Source: Gp6-AA40 sp035263125 (GTDB lineage: Bacteria; Acidobacteriota; Vicinamibacteria; Vicinamibacterales; UBA2999). From it: a DNA stretch of 8,156 bases. The position numbers were made by a program, and so were the translations under genes. Below, in pieces: positions 6,394-8,156 of the stretch. The notes under the pieces are model-generated. The model saw only the letters and a program-made list of their open reading frames with translations, had not been told where the DNA came from and did no database searches. The stretch is from contig DATFRP010000162.1 in the NCBI GenBank assembly GCA_035263125.1, positions 1-8,156 of the forward strand, in the 5' to 3' direction. Each line of letters starts with the position of its first letter. Within the stretch, counting starts at the first letter, position 1.

Positions 6394-7214
6394 TTCAGCG
6401 TCCACAGGAACGTCGTGACGTTGTGCATGTCATCGTCCGTGTGGCGATCGAGCAGCGCATGATGCGCCGCGAGCGGATCCTTCACGGTCACGATCACACC
6501 AGGGCCGCGGGTAAACGACTGCTCCTCACCCGACCCGTCACGCAGCGTCACGGAGAAATCGTCCAGCCGAACGAGTGCGCCAGCCGCACGCGTTCCAGAC
6601 GCGACGACCTCCACCTCACGCGGGCCGCTTCTCCGCAACGTTGGAAACAACCACCGCTGCTGCAGCACAACGGGATCGGAGATGCGCGTCGAGATCCCCG
6701 CGAGATCGCCCGTCGTCGAGTGGCACGTGCTGCACGTACCCATACCGTTGAAGTACGCGCGACCGGCTTCGAGATCGCCGGTCAGCACATCGATCGGGGC
6801 TCGCGCATTCCTGTTCGAGGCAATCGACTCGACGCGCTGGTGCAGGAAGTGCGACAGGTCGATGATCTGCGCGCCGGTGAGCTTGGCTTGATGCGTGGCG
6901 GACGGCGCAATCGCGGGTCCAATGCCCTGGCCCAATCGATCGCGGAGCACGACCGCCGAGCGAATGAGGTCGGGACCGCGATCGCTTCCTTTCGCCGTAC
7001 TGCCGTGACAGTTGATGCAGTGCTGTGCGTAGAGTGCGCGGCCGCGTGTCGCGGCGGTTTCGTCGATGCGCTGGCGTTCGTAGGGGCCCGCCTGGGCCAG
7101 GAGCGCGGTGGTTCCCGAGACGACCGTAATGCAAAATGCAAGATGCAAAATGCAAAAGGCGCTGGCATTTCCGCGTCGCCGTGCCCGCCCGGTCGAGGGT
7201 TTTTCATTTTGCAT
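6390..7214 (-). CDS. Exported diheme cytochrome c, likely electron acceptor of the PQQ dehydrogenase
   Basis: A 274-residue product if started at ATG 7214; the frame is open upstream to 7340 but runs into the isomerase gene, so that is not used. A basic segment with RARRR is followed by a hydrophobic core and cleavage near LLAQA-GP (about 42). There are two heme sites: CINCH (66-70) and CSTCH (161-165). The first domain continues with LTGAQIIDLSHFL, normal for class I cytochromes, but no Met lies between residues 71 and 157, so the sixth ligand of heme 1 is unclear (His108 is possible). The second domain carries a beta-rich insert (about 198-245, LVRLDDFSVTLRDGSGEEQSF) before the last helix, which holds M263. 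Most of the signal peptide is encoded by a repeat element and no ribosome site precedes the ATG. A TTG start inside the repeat giving a shorter signal is an alternative. It overlaps the dehydrogenase gene by 4 bp. Confidence 0.88.
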   Translation of the reverse strand: MQNEKPSTGRARRRGNASAFCILHLAFCITVVSGTTALLAQAGPYERQRIDETAATRGRALYAQHCINCHGSTAKGSDRGPDLIRSAVVLRDRLGQGIGPAIAPSATHQAKLTGAQIIDLSHFLHQRVESIASNRNARAPIDVLTGDLEAGRAYFNGMGTCSTCHSTTGDLAGISTRISDPVVLQQRWLFPTLRRSGPREVEVVASGTRAAGALVRLDDFSVTLRDGSGEEQSFTRGPGVIVTVKDPLAAHHALLDRHTDDDMHNVTTFLWTLK

Positions 7215-7236
7215 TTTGAATTTACATTTTGCATTA
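7127..7236. repeat. Heptamer inverted-repeat element, locus 3, overlapping a signal peptide
   Basis: The left arm (7127-7158) is TAATGCAAAATGCA followed by more ATGCAAA/ATGCAAG heptamers. The right arm (7205-7236) is its imperfect reverse complement, identical over the outer 12 bp and matching most of the rest with one shift. The loop is about 46 bp and GC-rich. The right end coincides with the isomerase stop codon (TAA on the minus strand, 7234-7236), and the cytochrome start lies within the right arm. The AT-rich arms contrast sharply with the surrounding GC-rich genes. Confidence 0.85.
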
Positions 7237-8094
7237 CACGTCACAGATCTCGATCGCCTTCTGCAGCACCGCGATCGGGTCGCTGCCCATCTTCGGCGTG
7301 TACTCGTGCGACACGAAGCCGGTGAAGCCGAGCCTCGCAATCTCCTGCATCACGTAGCGGTAGTTCAGTTCCTGTGTCTCGTCGATATCGTTGCGTCCGG
7401 GATTCCCGCCGGTATGGAAATGCCCGATGAGCGCGATGTTGTCGCGAATGGCGCGGACGATGTCGCCGTCCATGATCTGCGCGTGGTAGATGTCGTAGAG
7501 AATTCTCACGCGAGGTGAGTTCACACGCTTGATGACATCGGCGCCCCACGACAGGTGGTCGAACATGTAGTCGCGGTGATTGACCTTGCTGTTCAGCAGC
7601 TCGATCTGGATCGTGACGCCTTTGTCTTCGGCGTGCGCCTTCACCGTGTTCAGGAACTCGACGCAGTTGTCGGCGCCCTCCTGATCGGCCATCCCACGCC
7701 GGTTGCCGGAGAAGGTGATGACGTTCGGCACCTGATTCGCCGCGCACTCGTCGATCGCCGCCCGCAGCGACGGCTCGAGCTTGGCGTGGTTCTCCTTGCG
7801 ATTGAGCGCGTCGGCAATGGTGCCGCCGGGACCGAGTGGATACATCGACGGCACCAGGCCGTATTTCTTGAGCAGCGGCCAGTCGGGGGGACCGATCAGA
7901 TCGAAACCTTTGATCCCCAGGCGGGCTGCCTCGCGACAGCAGTCCTCGAGTGACGCGCCGCGCGCAAACACACCGCGTGTGACGCCCTGCTTGATGCGTC
8001 CTTTTCGCGCAACTGCCGTGCCCTGCGCAACGGCCGGCAGTGGCGCCAATGCAAGTGGAGTGGCGAGCGCGAAGAAAAAGTCTCTGCGATCCAT
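7234..8094 (-). CDS. Exported sugar isomerase/epimerase-like TIM barrel (hydroxypyruvate isomerase family)
   Basis: A 286-residue product from ATG 8094, with a G-rich ribosome site (GGGGGGA) about five bases upstream. The N-terminus MDRRDFFFALATPLALAP is a twin-arginine-type signal with probable cleavage after AVAQG or nearby, so the enzyme probably works outside the cytoplasm. The AP-endonuclease-2-like TIM barrel shows likely metal ligands at E165 (IQIELLNSK), D201 and H204 (LYDIYHAQ), H225/H227 (IGHFHTGG) and E264 (SHEYTP), and the family's NPGRNDIDETQELNY segment, akin to the PGR..E..Y loop of hydroxypyruvate isomerases. Cytoplasmic relatives interconvert small keto acids or sugars. Exported relatives near DUF1080 genes are linked to 3-keto-sugar processing. 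It is the first gene of the run with the cytochrome and dehydrogenase. Its precise reaction is unknown. Confidence 0.9.
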   Translation of the reverse strand: MDRRDFFFALATPLALAPLPAVAQGTAVARKGRIKQGVTRGVFARGASLEDCCREAARLGIKGFDLIGPPDWPLLKKYGLVPSMYPLGPGGTIADALNRKENHAKLEPSLRAAIDECAANQVPNVITFSGNRRGMADQEGADNCVEFLNTVKAHAEDKGVTIQIELLNSKVNHRDYMFDHLSWGADVIKRVNSPRVRILYDIYHAQIMDGDIVRAIRDNIALIGHFHTGGNPGRNDIDETQELNYRYVMQEIARLGFTGFVSHEYTPKMGSDPIAVLQKAIEICDV

Positions 8095-8122
8095 TCACGT
8101 CCCCCCGAGGTCCGACAGGCGG

Positions 8123-8137
8123 GACGCATTGTGCGTC
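8123..8137. promoter_or_regulatory. Candidate operator upstream of the isomerase operon
   Basis: GACGCA-TTG-TGCGTC is a perfect 6-bp inverted repeat with a 3-base centre, 28 bp before the isomerase start. It overlaps a weak promoter candidate on the minus strand (TTGCTC at 8156-8151, 17 bp, CACAAT at 8133-8128). The regulator is unknown and the promoter reaches the window edge. Confidence 0.4.
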
Positions 8138-8156
8138 AAATCATTCCGTCGAGCAA

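Noticed and set aside
7215..7340. Extension of the cytochrome c to 7340
   Set aside because: It would overlap the isomerase gene by over 100 bp and add an Arg/Ser/Cys-rich stretch that reads as out-of-frame sequence.

Overview
The window is GC-rich, densely coded DNA, most likely from an Acidobacteriota relative (Vicinamibacteria-like). This is inferred from the gene mix: a pyrrolo-quinoline quinone (PQQ) dehydrogenase with a separate cytochrome c, a DUF1080 protein, an exported isomerase-like TIM barrel, a BlaI/M56 pair, and a conserved protein of a type I associate with acidobacterial genomes. No rRNA or marker gene confirms it. There is no tRNA, rRNA, CRISPR array, transposase or phage gene.

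Layout. Bases 2-541 (+) hold the 3' part of a conserved protein of unknown function, cut by the window edge. All other genes are on the minus strand and are read from right to left: an isomerase-like TIM barrel with a Tat-type signal (8094-7234), a diheme cytochrome c (7214-6390), a PQQ beta-propeller dehydrogenase (6393-4708), a DUF1080 protein (4514-3735), a BlaI/MecI-family repressor (3533-3132), an M56 BlaR1-like membrane protease (3135-1633), and a lipoprotein with a metzincin zinc motif (1564-566).

Metabolic half (3735-8094). The cytochrome and dehydrogenase genes overlap as ATGA, and the isomerase gene ends 19 bp before the cytochrome start. All four products carry export signals. The set suggests periplasmic oxidation of a sugar or alcohol, with electrons passing from PQQ to heme c. 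The oxidised, perhaps 3-keto, sugar would then be processed by the DUF1080 and TIM-barrel proteins. The substrate is an inference.

Regulatory half (566-3574). The repressor and M56 genes also overlap as ATGA. Upstream is a good promoter (TTGACT, 17 bp, TATCGT) whose spacer is filled by a perfect inverted repeat, TACACGTG-ACGA-CACGTGTA, a strong candidate autoregulatory operator. The M56 protein has no room for a penicillin-binding sensor and ends in a Pro/Ala linker plus a long coiled coil. The lipoprotein protease gene follows 68 bp downstream.

The most unusual signal is in the gaps. Three intergenic stretches (about 3603-3700, 4528-4713 and 7127-7236) consist of degenerate 7-bp units with a shared CAAA core (GGTCAAA, GGGCAAA, ATGCAAA). 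Two are long inverted repeats, two share an 18-bp identical block, two supply the stop codon of the preceding gene, and one encodes the apparent signal peptide of the cytochrome c.
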